64,000 bases of DNA from Lamellibrachia columna (taxonomy: Eukaryota > Annelida > Polychaeta > Sabellida > Siboglinidae). This document shows, piece after piece, positions 23,701 to 38,700 of this stretch. Location of the stretch: the NCBI GenBank assembly GCA_963662155.1, contig OY759266.1:5494526-5558525 (forward strand). The letters are read 5' to 3'. Numbering within the stretch: position 1 is the first letter of the stretch; every line of letters starts with the position of its first letter. A program made the position numbers and the translations under genes. The notes below the pieces were generated by a model that saw only the letters and a list, made by a program, of their open reading frames with translations, had not been told where the DNA came from and did no database searches.

Positions 23701-26700
23701 GTAAACATTTATTTCTTTGTACAAAAGTCAGCGCCAACAATCACCAATTAAAATTTCTTGGCGACAACGACATATCCGAACGGGAAATGGTGGCGCCACC
23801 ACACGGTAAACAAAAACAACTAACAAATCGCTCGGTTTCAAACGTGAAGCCCTGAATACCAATGGCATATTTAATACAAGACAACAACAAGTACATAAAC
23901 AGCGACACATCAAAACAGTTAATCATCACTGTTTTTTTTTTTTCGTGGCATGGACAAGAGTGCAGATGACAGGGATGGCTCGACGACCTCTCGCCCGACT
24001 ATACTAGTCAATAGTGTGACTCTCACTCACTGTCCTGCTGGTTGGACAGAGCAGCAACGGGGACCGTCACGATTGACGACCTCGTCCCCTACTCTCTAGT
24101 AAATACTCGTCTAACAAAGTGTTGATCTGGTTGCGATCACTTCAGACACGATATCAACAAACCCGCTACATCGAACGCCATTTTCTTCTCGCTATGTGGT
24201 TCTGCTGTATGACATGGAGCAAATGCATAGTGTGCATGCATTCAAGGACATTATTTTAATGAGAGATGATAGATGCAAAGCTTTGAGCTTTGTAACGATG
24301 CCAGATTTGTGATTGACCATTCACAAATTACGGACAAAAGCGATTAATTATCGGCATTTTCTGCTTTGTTTTACGAAAGTCAAGTGGAACACATCGAACA
24401 ACTCTTCAGAGATAATATTAAAATATATTATATATTAAACATAACAAAATTAACAAAATATAAAGTATCAGGGCATCACGTTTGAGGCGAGCGATCGCTC
24501 GCCAAATCAATAATCTAGGAAACGATTTATCACTCGCGTCAATTGCTAAAATCGCTTGCTGCCTGCAAGTGTTCGTATTGACAAGGAGTTTCTTAGTATT
24601 AGATTTGCTGGGAAAGTCAACCCTCTTTATAATGCAGTGTTCGGGCTCTGATATTCGGAGTTCACATATCACCCGTCACTGGAATGGCGATTGCAGCCCG
24701 CTGCACCAAGGTTGACTAATGTCAACAACTTCAACAGTAATGTTACATCTCGTGACATGTCTACCTGTAATATTTGTGACCAAAAGCCTAATTACTGGCC
24801 CAGCTGTGGTGTCATGGGGCTGCAGGGACATCCCCCACATCAAAATAGTGTTATATATCTATAGATTTAATTAGTCAATTTCTCTTGCAATTATGCACAT
24901 TTCTGTAAATTAGGTCAGTGTGTTTTTTGGCATGTTTGTATTTTAGGACTAAAATTAATGTGCCCAGTATCATTGACAACTGTTGAATGTAACTGTTTTT
25001 ATTAGTTTTAATCAAATTTGACATACTTTTGGTGCAATTGTTTTTCCTTGTTACTGTATAAGAAATGTGACATGACCCAAAAATATTTAAAATCTAACAT
25101 CTTTAACAAATCATATCTCAAAAACTATTTGACCATAACTACTTGATTCTTGCTTTTCAGATCACCAACATGTAATACCTACCTAAAAACCTGGTCATGT
25201 TTGACATGTATTCCTGATTGTTTAATTTTTGCTTAGCAGAAACTAAATCTGCCCAACAAAAACAACATGGCGGCAGTGATTTTACCACATGTTTACACAA
25301 TTTTTCTAATCCAGTATACCGACGGCGATGAGGTTGTTCTGTGGATGAACACAGTGGGACCATACCACAACAGGCAGGAGACCTACTCGTACTTCTCTCT
25401 GCCCTTCTGTGCTGGACCAAAAGGCCGCATTGGTCATTACCATGAAACACTGGGAGAGGCTCTGCAGGGAGTTGAGTTGGAGTTCAGTGGATTGAGCATA
25501 GACTTCAATGGTAAGACATCTCAGTAACTGCAGGTTTTTACAGGTAGCCAACATGTAATTTTTTATTTTAACTGAGAAGTCTTGCACAAGTGTATACAAA
25601 TGGAGCAAGACAAACAATCAGCTATTATATAACATTCATTGTGTTATATGAGGATATGATTACTGACATCACATATGTATTGTAGCGATTAAAGTCACCC
25701 TGTAAACACATCTATTCACAAGACGATAGGGCAGTAATCATGACAGTTGAAAACGTACTATCTATTTGTAGACAAACTATGCTTTCACATTATTTCTTTA
25801 TATTATTATTTTAGTTTTGTTGACATAACAAAAAGTCAAAAACTGAGTTAAGAGAGGTTTTGTGCTGATATTATGTTGGTAGTGGTGGAGGTATGAGTTT
25901 TGTGGAAAAAATGCGTTATACTGTATGCTGTGGACTGATGGAATACCAGTTTTCCTGTCTTTCACATAACAATGTACAGCACACAAAATGGATATATCCA
26001 TGTTTTGCAAATAAATGCCTCAGAATTTGAATACCAGGTAATTTTTTTTACTTGATTATGAAACATTGAATGAACAATAACAAAGGATGTATGCATTTTA
26101 ACTATATTTTGGTGCAATCATTGTTTCTAGCACCCATTGATAAGACTACCTACTGTGATGTCCAGCTGACAGAAGACAAGTACCAAGCATTCATATATGC
26201 TGTCAAAAATCACTATTGGTATCAAATGTACATTGATGACCTACCAATTTGGGGTAAGTATCCTGTTGCTTGGTTGTTATGACAACTGCATTAATTGTGT
26301 TAATTTATGTAGAAAAGACTACTTCTTGTATGCGTCATGTATTACAGTGTGTCCCTAGCTCATTGTGATCTTATACTCTGATCTGTCCTTTAAAATAGTA
26401 ATGTCCAGTGATTATGTTTCCACACGAACTGCACCGGCTAGTAGGTGATTACAGACTAGTAAATTACTTAATTTACCAGTGTTATCAGTCTTAAGCCTTA
26501 GCACAAGTGGATTACCTGCATAAAATGCATATGTAATATGTGATTTATTATAATGTGAATAATATTTTGACGGAAAGAGACATTGTTTTGACTGTGACTT
26601 ACTCTTTATTTTACTTATATTTTGAGTGTGTATACATTCTTATGTGCAGCCACAGGTGTTACATGGCTTAAATTTGCAAGCTGTGGCACGCCAATGACAC

Positions 26701-29700
26701 CCAATATCTGAAATTAGCAAAAAAGTAACTGGCCCAGATTGTTGTGTGAACTGGCCCAGTTCTATTTTGAACTGGCCCCACAAAAATGTATAAATTATAA
26801 TTATACGTAATAAAGCAGTTTTCGTGCATAAAACTTAAACAGACATATGATCGTTCATTTCTTATACTTAACTTAACTAGCAGACCAATAAATAAAGTAA
26901 TGAATTTAATAAACATTTCAATGTGAATTTTATTTGCGAAACAGTTACTGTTCAATGTAACATTATGTTTGATGGCGACCTTTTGCGCGCAGTGTCACAG
27001 CCCTTGGCCTGGCACAGGCAAAAATCTATGCCGTTCTCAATTCACTCCCAATCGAAGCCTCCAAAGTTAACTTTCACAGCCAAATATCGCATTAATCAGT
27101 CAGTCAGATTGTCGGCCTCCTTAATATCACCAGTATAAATTTATTAAGTGAATTGGCATGATATCCTTAAAAAATTGTCGAGCTCTACGATTTTCGCAAC
27201 TTCGTCCATCATAGTTTTTTGCATTTGTGATTCCCTGGTATTCCCCAAGATACTGATGTTATTAAATGTGATTCTTCCAATAGGCATCCATGTTACAAAT
27301 ACCAGGGGTTTCCCTTGCATGTGTAGACTTTACCTTGACAGCGATCTGTCGCCGGCAAGGAAGAAGTAGTTTGTCACAATTGTATTTTATATTGAATTAG
27401 CGTTGATTATTAAGTACTGTAAAGTGCATCACTAATACAATCCGACACAGCTGTGCCCACCAGATGAATCGGCGGGGTGGGACTGATAACTTGCACATTT
27501 TGACTAACTGAATTGGTGGAACACGTTTTGAATCGACGGTCGATAAAAAGGCCTTAATTTTGAACACTGAAATATTGTCGTGGCGAATGTTTTTGTAATA
27601 GTGGGCACCAGATGGCGAATGCATTCTGTTAGTTGTATTACTTTGAAAACTAGTTCAAGTTGGACCTCCAAATTTGCAACTTTGCGTAGGTTACACAAAT
27701 CATTTGAAAGCAACATTTAGCTGCATAAGCTGTTAGCAGGGAACATATAACCATAGCGCTACCAACCTCTGTAGACGGAATAGCCTTGGTTTTGGTTGTG
27801 CCATTCGCTAGTTCGTGTCACTCCACTACGCATCACCGCTATACGTACACATCGAAATGAGCGTCTTTCATAAAAAGGTTATATTTTACAATTATGATAT
27901 ATATAATTACCGGTAATATTGCATAACTTTGTGTAATTAGATTTATTATTTTTATTTGCTGTGAGAATGTAGTTAAACACGACTGCCGATGCCCTACAGT
28001 GGGAATATCCATGGTAATGGGATAGGTTTTCACATGTGCGATAACCCGGCATTTTATAGTAAATTGTCTCTGATTCTTCTACCAAATTCTAATTCTCACC
28101 AGAATCTCTGCTAGTTCATACGAGTAATTTTTTAGTGGTATGATTGAAACTTCTGTTATGCATAATTCTGAACTTCAGAAGAAATAGTACATGGTCAGTT
28201 TGATGCTAAAAGTGTATTGTGTTTCAGCTATTAAACTGGGAAATACTTTTCATGGTATTTTGCATGTTCCAAATTCTAAAGATATGAATGACTTATAAAA
28301 CATAAAAACTATAAAGGAAGTCAATACAGTATACAAATACACAACATGTGCACACACACACGTATACATGCTATTTATTATACATTACATATTTATTATA
28401 CATTATGTACGTACCTACCAGGTGTATACATACAACAAGTCATGAAGAACGCCTGAAAGAATGTGGTTTAACAACTCTAGAGACAAGGAGGTTAAGAGGA
28501 GATCAGATTGAAGTTTTTAAGATATTGAATGGGTATGAAAATATTGATAGAAATATGTTTTTCTCACTCAAGAAGGATAGCAGAACTAGAGGACATGAGG
28601 TAAAATTAGTAAAGGATCAATGTAGATTGGACATCAGGAAGCACTCGTTCTCACAGAGGACAATAAATGAATGGAACAAATTGTCTACAGATTGTGTAAC
28701 TGCTAGCAGCGTGAATATGTTTAAAAACAAGGTTGACACATATCTCAGGAGGGCGGGCTATAAGTAGATGAACATTGTTGGACTCTCGATAAGCCAATGG
28801 CTTCCTTGTCCACTTGCCATCTGGGCCTTTGGCTTGGATGGCAAATCTTGTTAAACAAGTTGTTGCCTTACCCCTGAAGTCCGGGGTGAGGCTGGCAGTG
28901 ATACTGGTCATCGATTTTTTTCCTTCTTTCACTGCTGTATCCACCACCTGTCTCCAATCCCCCATCCCTTGCTAACATTCTCCTCTTCCCTCTCACTACT
29001 GCCAAATCTATCTTCACATAGTCCTCCCATGTCAGTTGTGGTTTTACTCTCATTCGGTCCACATGTCCAGCCCACTTTACCAAACTCCTCACCAGCTTCC
29101 TCCTGAAAATCTTTCATACCAATTTCCTCCCTCAGCCTCTCCGTTCTTTAATTGTCTACTCTTTTCACTCCCTCAGTTCTTCCCAGTTATTTCTGCAAAC
29201 CCTCATCGTCATGGTCTCAAGGCCGTATACATTGGCTGGGGTTACACTCGACCTAAGGACCTTAGTATTTTGTAATTAATAGATGAAACCTGCTATCCTG
29301 GCCAATTGGCTCCTAAATTTGTTTGTTGGCCCCTAATTTTAAAAGTTCAGGGGCCAGCTGGCCCCTAAATTTTCAGGCGAATTTTAAGCCGTGTTACTTT
29401 CAGCAGCCTGTTGCAGTTAATATGTATTGTAGGCCATTGTGTCTTATTCAGTCAGCACTATGCATGTATGTATGCTTGATAGCCACCATTATATTGTCAG
29501 ATGTTAGTTACAATCTTCACATATGAGAAGTTGTTGACAGTATACATCATCCTGGTGACACCCATATGTTATTTTACTCTTATGTTGTGTAACAGGGATA
29601 GTTGGTGAGATAGAGGAGGGTGGAGAGAACTACTACATCTGGACACACAAGAAGTTTGATATTGGGGTGAATGGCAACCAGATTGTTGACGTGAACCTCA

Positions 29701-32700
29701 CGAGTGAGGCCAAAGTGAAGCTCATGCCAGGCTCAAAAATATTATTCTCATATGAAGTAAGTGTAGTTTGTATTGTTTCGCATTCATTTCTAATACAGTT
29801 TCAAAGTTTGCATGATAAATGTGATGCCCCATTATAAATACTTGGGGATGATGTCATTTAACCTCAGACTCTCATTCCTCTTGCGGTATGAACCTGTGTG
29901 TAACTTTGTATTCACCAAGTGGCACTTTAGCCACTGTAACGCAAAGCTGTCTGTATATACTAGTTTTCTTCTCTTCTTTGTTTAAATTTTTGTGTGACAA
30001 CCAAGCATTCATTTGTAAGTACTCAACAAACCAGGACATGTAGTTAATTTATTCACTGCCTAATTTAATAATTGTGCAGCAGTTACAGAAGTCCATATCA
30101 ATTAACATTAGTGCTAATGCCCTAAAATCTATTTTGGTTACTGTCTCTGGCTGGTTTCACACAAAAAGAACAAGCTTATGTTATATGTGTTCACAGGGAA
30201 GACTTGTGTGTTTTTTTACAAACTGTTTGGTTGTTTGTTTAGGTGAGATGGCACAAGTCAAATGTGAAGTTTCCTGATAGGTTTGACAAATACCTTGACC
30301 CAAACTTCTTCCAACACAGGGTAAGTTGTATTGGATGGTAATAATTTGTTAGTAACTTGTTTTGCTTGAATTTATTACACATAATAAAATAAACAGCCGC
30401 CAAGTGTCAGTAATAATAATAATAATTAGAGCACTTTTAGAGCGCCATGGATCCAGGTGACCCTGTTCAGAAGTGCAGTAAGTGGGAGCTCTATTGTATT
30501 TGAAGAACTATACTGTTTTATTCAGTGTGGCGATTCATGACTAATTTTACATTGCCTTTCAGGCATATTTGATTAGAAATTATTGTTTCTTCCAGATTCA
30601 CTGGTTCTCCATCTTCAACTCATTCATGATGGTTATCTTCCTGGTTGGCTTGGTGAGCATGATTCTGATGAGGACACTTCGCAAGGACTATGCTCGTTAC
30701 AGCAAGGAAGACGACATTGATGAGATGGTACGCACTTAGTTTAGTCTCTTGATGATGATTAGAAGTGTATGATGTGTTGTCTCGTGAGTAATTACTTGCT
30801 ATAACAACTCCGTAGTTCATAGTTGGGCGGACTAGTTTCGTTTCTTTTTGTTGAAAACATTTCAAATTACAGCCACAGCCACTTTTTTAAATTGTGCTAT
30901 TGAATGATACCAATGTATACATATCAGTTGTTTGATATAGAATGTTTATGAAATGTATAAATCATAAGTTGCATCAATAACCCTAAATCTGGATAAACAG
31001 TAGGTGCATGAACTCAGGGGCATTGTGGAATAAACATACTCTTGACTGTTCAAAGTATGATGTTTCCAGCAATGCCCATAAAGCAGAACATTGTCTGTTG
31101 ATAAGGAGCGTGACTTGGGTGATGAGTATGGATGGAAGCAGGTGCATGGTGATGTGTTTCGTCCCACAACGCACCCGATGTTCTTCTCTGCGATCATTGG
31201 CACTGGCTACCAGATAGTCATTGTGTCACTGTGTGTCATTGTGTTTGCCATCGTCGGTGAGCTCTACACAGAGTAAGTCCTGTCTTTGGTTAACCGTGAT
31301 ACTTGTCCCTTTCTTCTTTGTTCGTTCTTCTTCTCTAGTGTAATACATATCCTGGGTTGGGAAGTAAAATAAACAGTGGTAAAATAGTACTTTGAATAGC
31401 AAGATGCAGAAATCTTGACTAGATGTGACTACTGGGATTAACATGTGATTTGTTTTATCAGACATGTTAAAAATGGACATGTTTACCACACAAATGTTCT
31501 CTACTTCTGGGTTATGTCGGTATACCATATTCATATCCCACTGAGATGCAGGATGTTTACAGTCAACATATTAATCAGACATGTTTCTAGTGAGAGAAAT
31601 GTATTATCAATGATGCATGTCTTGAGCAAAGCTTCAGAGATACTATATAAAATTCTCAGTGCGTTTGAAATTAACACAGTAGACAAACTTTAGTCGTCGT
31701 TATTGTTGTAGGGTAGTGAAATGCCCTTTCAGAACATCAGTATGACTACACCGAAGTTATGATTAAGCCAACATAATGACAGTGCTGACATTATAATGAA
31801 GTTATGATTAAGCCAACATAATGACAGTGCTGACATTATAATGAAGTTATGATTAAGCCAACATAATGACAGTGTTGACATTATGATGAAGTTATGATTA
31901 AGCCGCCAACATAATGACATTATAATGAAGTTTTTATTAAGCCAACATAATGACAGTGCTGACATTATAATGAAGTTATGATTAAGCCAAAATAATGACA
32001 GTGTTGACATTATGATGAAGTTATGATTAAGCCGCCAACATAATGACATTATAATGAAGTTTTGATTAAGCCAACATAATGACAGTGCTGACATTATAAT
32101 GAAGTTATGATTAAGCCAACATAATGACAGTGTTGACATTATAATGAAGTTATGATTAAGCCGCCAACATAATGACATTATAATGAAGTTTTGATTAAGC
32201 CAACATAATGACAGCGCTGACATTATAATGAAGTTATGATTAAGCCAACATAATGTCAGTGCTGACATTATGATGAAGTTATGATTAAGCCGCCAACATA
32301 ATGACATTATAATGAAGTTTTGATTAAGCCAACATAATGACAGCGCTGACATTATAATGAAGTTATGATTAAGCCAACATAATGTCAGTGCTGACATTAT
32401 AATGAAGTTCATTTTATGTATTGTAGACGAGGCTCTCTTCTCAGTACTGCCATCTTCATGTATGCAGCTACTGCTCCAGTCAATGGCTACTTTGGAGGCA
32501 GTCTCTATGCTAGGATGGGTGGTGAGCACAATCTTGCTTGTCAATTTTCTAGTTGGCAATTTGTAGTGGTTTCATTAAGAATCAGGCCATTGTATTTGCT
32601 AAGTTGATGCATAACATTTTTTTTGCTAAAAAGGTAAATCGTAACCAAGATAAAAAAAATTCTGGGATTTGAGTTGGATTTTTTGTCACTTTCAGTCATT

Positions 32701-35700
32701 GCTGAAATGACTGCTTGCAGTGGAATTATCTATGGATTTTGGTTAGATACAATACTGTTTTTTCTTGCCCTTGCCATTTATATCTTCATGATATTTATAT
32801 CTTCATGATATTTAGTGGTAGCTGCTGAAACAATGAAGGAAAGACTACATAGGTTTGCAGCAGGAGGTGATTGTAAACACTGGTGTCACTGTGTGTTGTA
32901 GGCAAGGTGTGTAAACACTAGTGTCATTGTGTGTTGTAGGCAAGGTGTGTAAACACTAGTGTCATTGTGTCTTGTAGGCAAGGTGTGTAAACACTGGTGT
33001 CACTGTGTGTTGTAGGCAAGGTGTGTAAACACTGGTGTCACTGTGTGTTGTAGGCAAGGTGTGTAAACACTAGTGTCATTGTGTCTTGTAGGCAAGGTGT
33101 GTAAACACTGGTGTCACTGTGTGTTGTAGGCAAGGTGTGTAAACACTAGTGTCATTGTGTCTTGTAGGCAAGGTGTGTAAACACTGGTGTCATTGTGTGT
33201 TGTAGGCAAAATGTGTATACACTGGTGTCACTGTGTGTTGTAGGCAAGGTGTGTAAACACTGGTGTCACTGTGTTGTAGGCAAGGTGTGTAAACACTAGT
33301 GTTAATGTGTGTTGTAGGTAAGGTGCCTAAACCCTAGTGTTACTGTGTGTTGTAGGTAAGGTGTGTAAACACTAGTGTCATTGTGTGTTGTAGGTAAGGT
33401 GTGTAAACACTAGTGTCACTGTGTGTTGTAGGTAAGGTGTGTAAACACTAGTGTCACTGTGTGTTGTAGGTAAGGTGTGTAAACACTAGTGTCATTGTGT
33501 CTTGTAGGCAAGGTATGTAAACACTAGTGTCATTGTGTGTTGTAGGTAAGGTGCGTAAACACTAGTGTTACTGTGTGTTGTAGGTAAGGTGTGTAAACAC
33601 TAGTGTTACTGTGTGTTGTAGGTAAGGTGTGTAAACACTAGTGTCACTGTGTTGTAGGCAAGGTGTGTAAACACTAGTGTCATTGTGTCTTGTAGGCAAG
33701 GTGTGTAAACACTAGTGTCACTGTGTTGTAGGCAAAGTGTGGATTAAACAGATGACGATCAGTGCCTTCCTCCTGCCTGTGCTCATCTGTGGCACGGCCT
33801 TCTTCATTAACTTCATTGCCATCTACTACCATGCCTCAAGGGCCATTCCCTTTGGCACCATGGTTAGTATATTCGTGTATCTCCATCATATGCTACTGAA
33901 AGTGGCCTGTTTTATCATTTTGATATTTTTTTTCATCATCATAAAGGGTCAGGCAAAATCAACACTTGGTGTTATCCCTGTTGCCAAAGTTTTTCTGAAG
34001 TCTGGGAACAAAATGTTGATTATAGCTACACTATCGAAGCAGTATTAATATGCTAGTTAAGCAAATTATATAACACATTAAGTTGTTTTGTTACTGTATT
34101 ATGCATTTTTACAGCAGGGCATATCATAATACCCAGATATAGTTAAATGCATGAAGGAGGTGACCTTGATGTAAAGAAGATATTTGCTAGGATGGTTTGA
34201 GACAGTTGTGGAATCTTGTTGCTGTTTTGTGAGTTGTTGCTCCAGATGTTGCTGTTCTCTGCCTGTAGGTAGCAGTCACTTGCATCTGCCTCTTTGTCAT
34301 CCTACCACTCACTCTCGTTGGCACGGTCCTCGGGCGCAACCTCGCCGGGCAGCCCAACTATCCCTGCCGCATCAATGCCGTGCCCAGGCCCATTCCAGAA
34401 AAAAAGTGGTGAGTACATGAACATAAAATAGGGATGTTTTTGTTCAGAAGGACATCATGGACAGTGTGAGATAATGTCCATGTTTTCAAGAATTTCCATT
34501 ATGGGTCATGTAATTTTGTTTTGTCTGATTAGAGTGTGTGCATCATGTATTTGTAATGTTCTGCTGTAGGTTCATGGAGCCTGCTGTCATTATACTGCTA
34601 GGAGGCGTCCTGCCATTTGGCTCCATCTTCATTGAGATGTAAGTACTGTTACAGTTATGCTGTGAAGCGTTAGAAACACTACAGTGTTTAATTACCTACC
34701 ATTAGCATATATATATATTATTGCCCAAAATCCTCCGAACCATTTATATTGGCAGCAGTAAAAAAGTAAAGTATGTTCTACAGTGAGCTTATCCAATCAT
34801 TTGAACCTCTCAAAGATATTTACAATTCACTCCTGTTCATTCAAGAAAAAAACTCAACCACTCTGCAATTATTGCACAAAAGCTACCTATTCGCATATTC
34901 AATGGCAGCAATAGAATTCAGATCCCGATCCTCTCGGTTGAGAGTGATATTCCAACCACTGCTGTACCATGCCTACATGTAATGCTCAACAAAGTTTATT
35001 AAGCAGACTTGTTTCTGCAAGGTGAAGTTTTGACTTGTTGAAACCAGGTAATCTTTTGAATTTGGTGATGTATTCGAGAACATATGTTCAACATGACATA
35101 GCTGACGGTCATGACTAGAGAGCTGTGCTGTGATTGTGTTGCGATTGACAGCACTGTTGATTGTGCTGTAGGTACTTCATCTTCACGTCTTTCTGGGCCT
35201 ACAAGATCTACTACGTGTTTGGGTTCATGTTGCTCGTCTTCATCATCCTGGCCATTGTCACAGTCTGTGTCACTATTGTCTGTACATACTTCCTGCTAAA
35301 TGCCGAAGACTACAGATGGTAAGTCAGCAATGCATTACTGGATAGATGGTAGGATATAGATACCTTTAATGATCAGTCACTACTTGCCATAGCTATTTTG
35401 TAAAGGTGAGAGCTTGATATATTGGTTGTATAATGTTTAAAGTTGTACCCCAGTTCAGTGTAATAGTTTATCTATTCTCGTGTTTCTGGTAGTGTCATGA
35501 TAGAGTGGCAGCTACTCTTGGCTTGCATTACAGTGGTTCAATCTGTCAAGGTGTCTGGCCTTGCTGTAAAAATATGGAGTAAACGCTTCACAGTTGTCTC
35601 CATCAGATTAGTTTCTCTGCTGACATAATGCAATAGTGGTGTTGCATCAGTGTTATGAATGCTGGTTGTTTCAACTTGTTTGTCTCTTCTTACAGGCAGT

Positions 35701-38700
35701 GGACAAGTTTCCTGGCTGGGGCATCAACCGCTGCTTATGTCTACATGTATTCAATATACTACTTCTTTTTTAAGACAAAGTAAGTGACAACTGTACATTA
35801 TAGAATCAGTGTTTGTAAAGACAAAGTAATTGACTGCTGTGTACGTTACTGAGACAGCATTGTTTAAGACAAAGTGACTGCTGTGTATGTTGCTGAGTTG
35901 TGTGAGATCCTGGTCATTTCACAGATGCTGACTGTGTGGTGTTGGCGTGTGCAGTAAACACCAGGCAGAACAATGGCTCCCATCTCAAGGCTGTTTTTGT
36001 TTACATTCATGTAATCATGCCTTTTGATGGTGTACAATGTGCTCTGTATGTTACAGAGTTGTTCAGTTTTATTAAGACAGTGACTGCTGTATACGTTACT
36101 GAGGTGGTCTTTTTAAGAAAAAGTGAGTGACTGCTGTATAAGTTACTGAGATGGTCTTTTTAAGAAAAAGTGAGTGACTGCTGTATAAGTTACTGAGGTG
36201 GTCTTTTTAAGAAAAAGTGAGTGACTGCTGTATAAGTTACTGAGGTGGTCTTTTTAAGAAAATGTGAGTGACTGCTGTATACGTTACTGAGGTGGTCTTT
36301 TTAAAACAGCGAGTTCACTACTGAATTGTGCGTTGAAAGATCCTGGTAATTTCACACATGCTGACTGTGTGGTGTTGGCGTGTGCAGTAAACACCAGGCA
36401 GATTAATGTCTCCCATCTTGAGGCTGTTCTAGTCTACTATCTTGTAATCATGCCTCTTGATGAAGTACAGTGTGCCTCTGAATAATGTAAAACTGGTTGT
36501 TTTTCTCAGATGTTATAAAGAATATTCCAGAAATCGTGATATATGATAACAAACAGTTGTACAAGTAGTTTGGAGTGCATTAACAAATAATGTTATTGGC
36601 TACTCTTCAATAAAAGCTAATTATTTTAGTGGCAAAGAAGCCCCAAGCGATTTGACATTTTGCTCGGCAATGTTTGTACGGAGTCGGCATGTGACGTTAG
36701 TCTGGCCAAACAAACATCAACAAACTTTGTCATTCCATATCCAACATCTGCATACGTTAAAAGCTTACATGTTGCAGTGGGGTAAAAAACAATGAATTTG
36801 GGAGGAACATCAGTTTAATCATTTGAAACACTATTAAAACACTGCAACATATATAGGTTTTAAATAATAGCTATGGTAGGCCAAGAGGCACTTTGTGCAC
36901 TGTGGTACGACAAAATCGCAAAGGGCAAGACAGCTCTACTCAAAAGTTAGATCGACACAGTTGTTAAAAATTGCATATATCAAGATATCTTGGCAGTAAA
37001 ATCATACAATGTCCACATATTTCCCCACATGTTCCAGTATTCCTAATCAAACCATTGAGTAACGCATAGACAAAGTAGACCACTGGTCCAACTTCCATGT
37101 CTAGGCTAGACTCGATGACTGTCTACTAGCTTGTACAAACTAAACATGGAATTTAAAAACAGTTTGATAAATAAATATGCATGGTACTACCAAAACAAGA
37201 CTATTGTAAATACATATATGTTATTTTTGAGGTTTTTGATCCCAGGCATTTGTTTACTGCAGCATGAATCTGAAGGCTTCGGCCAGTAAATCACACTAAG
37301 TTTATGTCTGTAGCACCGTCAGAATCGCCGTCGCTCAACATTTTGCGTGATCTAAATCTTGCTAAAAGTTAAGTGCCTATGAACCTGCGTAGGCGAAGTT
37401 GGTTTGTTATGCCAAAATTATGTCACGCGGCCTGACATCTACCGACAAAAATCCACAAACTGGTTTTGAAAAGTACCTTCGGGAATTTAGGTATATCCCC
37501 CATTTTATGAGTAAATTAATGTTACAGTTTCATGACTGAATATGAATAAGGGGATACAGTTCTATCCAGAATGAGTGAAAACAAGCAAATGTATCCGACT
37601 TTGCATATGATCTTTAATATGTTATGGTCTGTTATATGCATTAGTTGCAAAAATGTTTGGGAATAAAAGGTTTCAGTGCTGTGTTTCTATACTGTAAGCT
37701 TTTGACATAAAGATTCATTGTTTAATGTGCTGCACCTCTCCATGTCTTTGTGCAGATATTGGACTTATATTACATGGCCTGTCTTCACTTATTTTTAAAG
37801 AAAATATAAAGCAATTTAGCTGTAATTTGTGCATATTTATAGAGATATGGGGTTGTTTGTTTCAGAATGTATGGATTCTTTCAAACAACATTCTACTTTG
37901 GCTACATGGCTCTCTTCAGCATAGCCCTGGGACTCATGTGTGGTAAGTAACATTCAGCTAAAACACAGTTCTGCTCGACCTATTTTCAAAGTGTTTTCTA
38001 TGTAAACAAACCAATATTTAAACTTAGTTTTTGTTACTTTTACTGCATTACAAGGCAGTGGGAATACTAGACTATCTCATGCACTAATAGATCTAGTTGA
38101 TGGAATAACCTAATCGTTAGATGCTAAAAAATATGCTATTGGTGTCTTTATCTGCATTTGACACTGTTAATCACCAACTATTATGTAAAAAAAAATGGAA
38201 TTTCTTAGCGTCTGTGGTATGGCATTAAAGTGGTTAAATAGTTATCTAGAAAACAGAAAACAATTTGTGTCCATTGACAAATGTAAGCCTGATGTGCGCT
38301 ATATTTCATGTGATGTCCCCCAAGGTTTGATTTGGGCCCCAAACTATTCTGTATGTTAATGATATGTGTAACATATCTAAACTTGTAAAATATATCCTCT
38401 TTGCTGACGATACTAATATTTAATAAGTTAACACTGAACATATCTAAAAGTAATTGTATGTTATTTGGGAATTGTATGCTCAGAAAAGGTGTTAATATAA
38501 AAATACGAAATGTTAATATCGAAAGAGTAAGCGTCACCAAGTTTTTGGTTGCGTTTATTGATGATCTACTAAATTGGAATACTCATATTAAACACGTACA
38601 ATCAAAGCTTTCAAAAAGTGCAGCTATAATGCATAGATGTAGTCATCTGCTTGACAGGAATGGTATGTGTATTTTATATCATTCTCACTTTGCCTTATTT

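Noticed and set aside
31729..32559. 276-codon minus-strand open frame rich in NFIIMS
   Set aside because: Product of 45/39-nt repeat units whose lengths are multiples of three, antisense to TM9SF3 intron 7.
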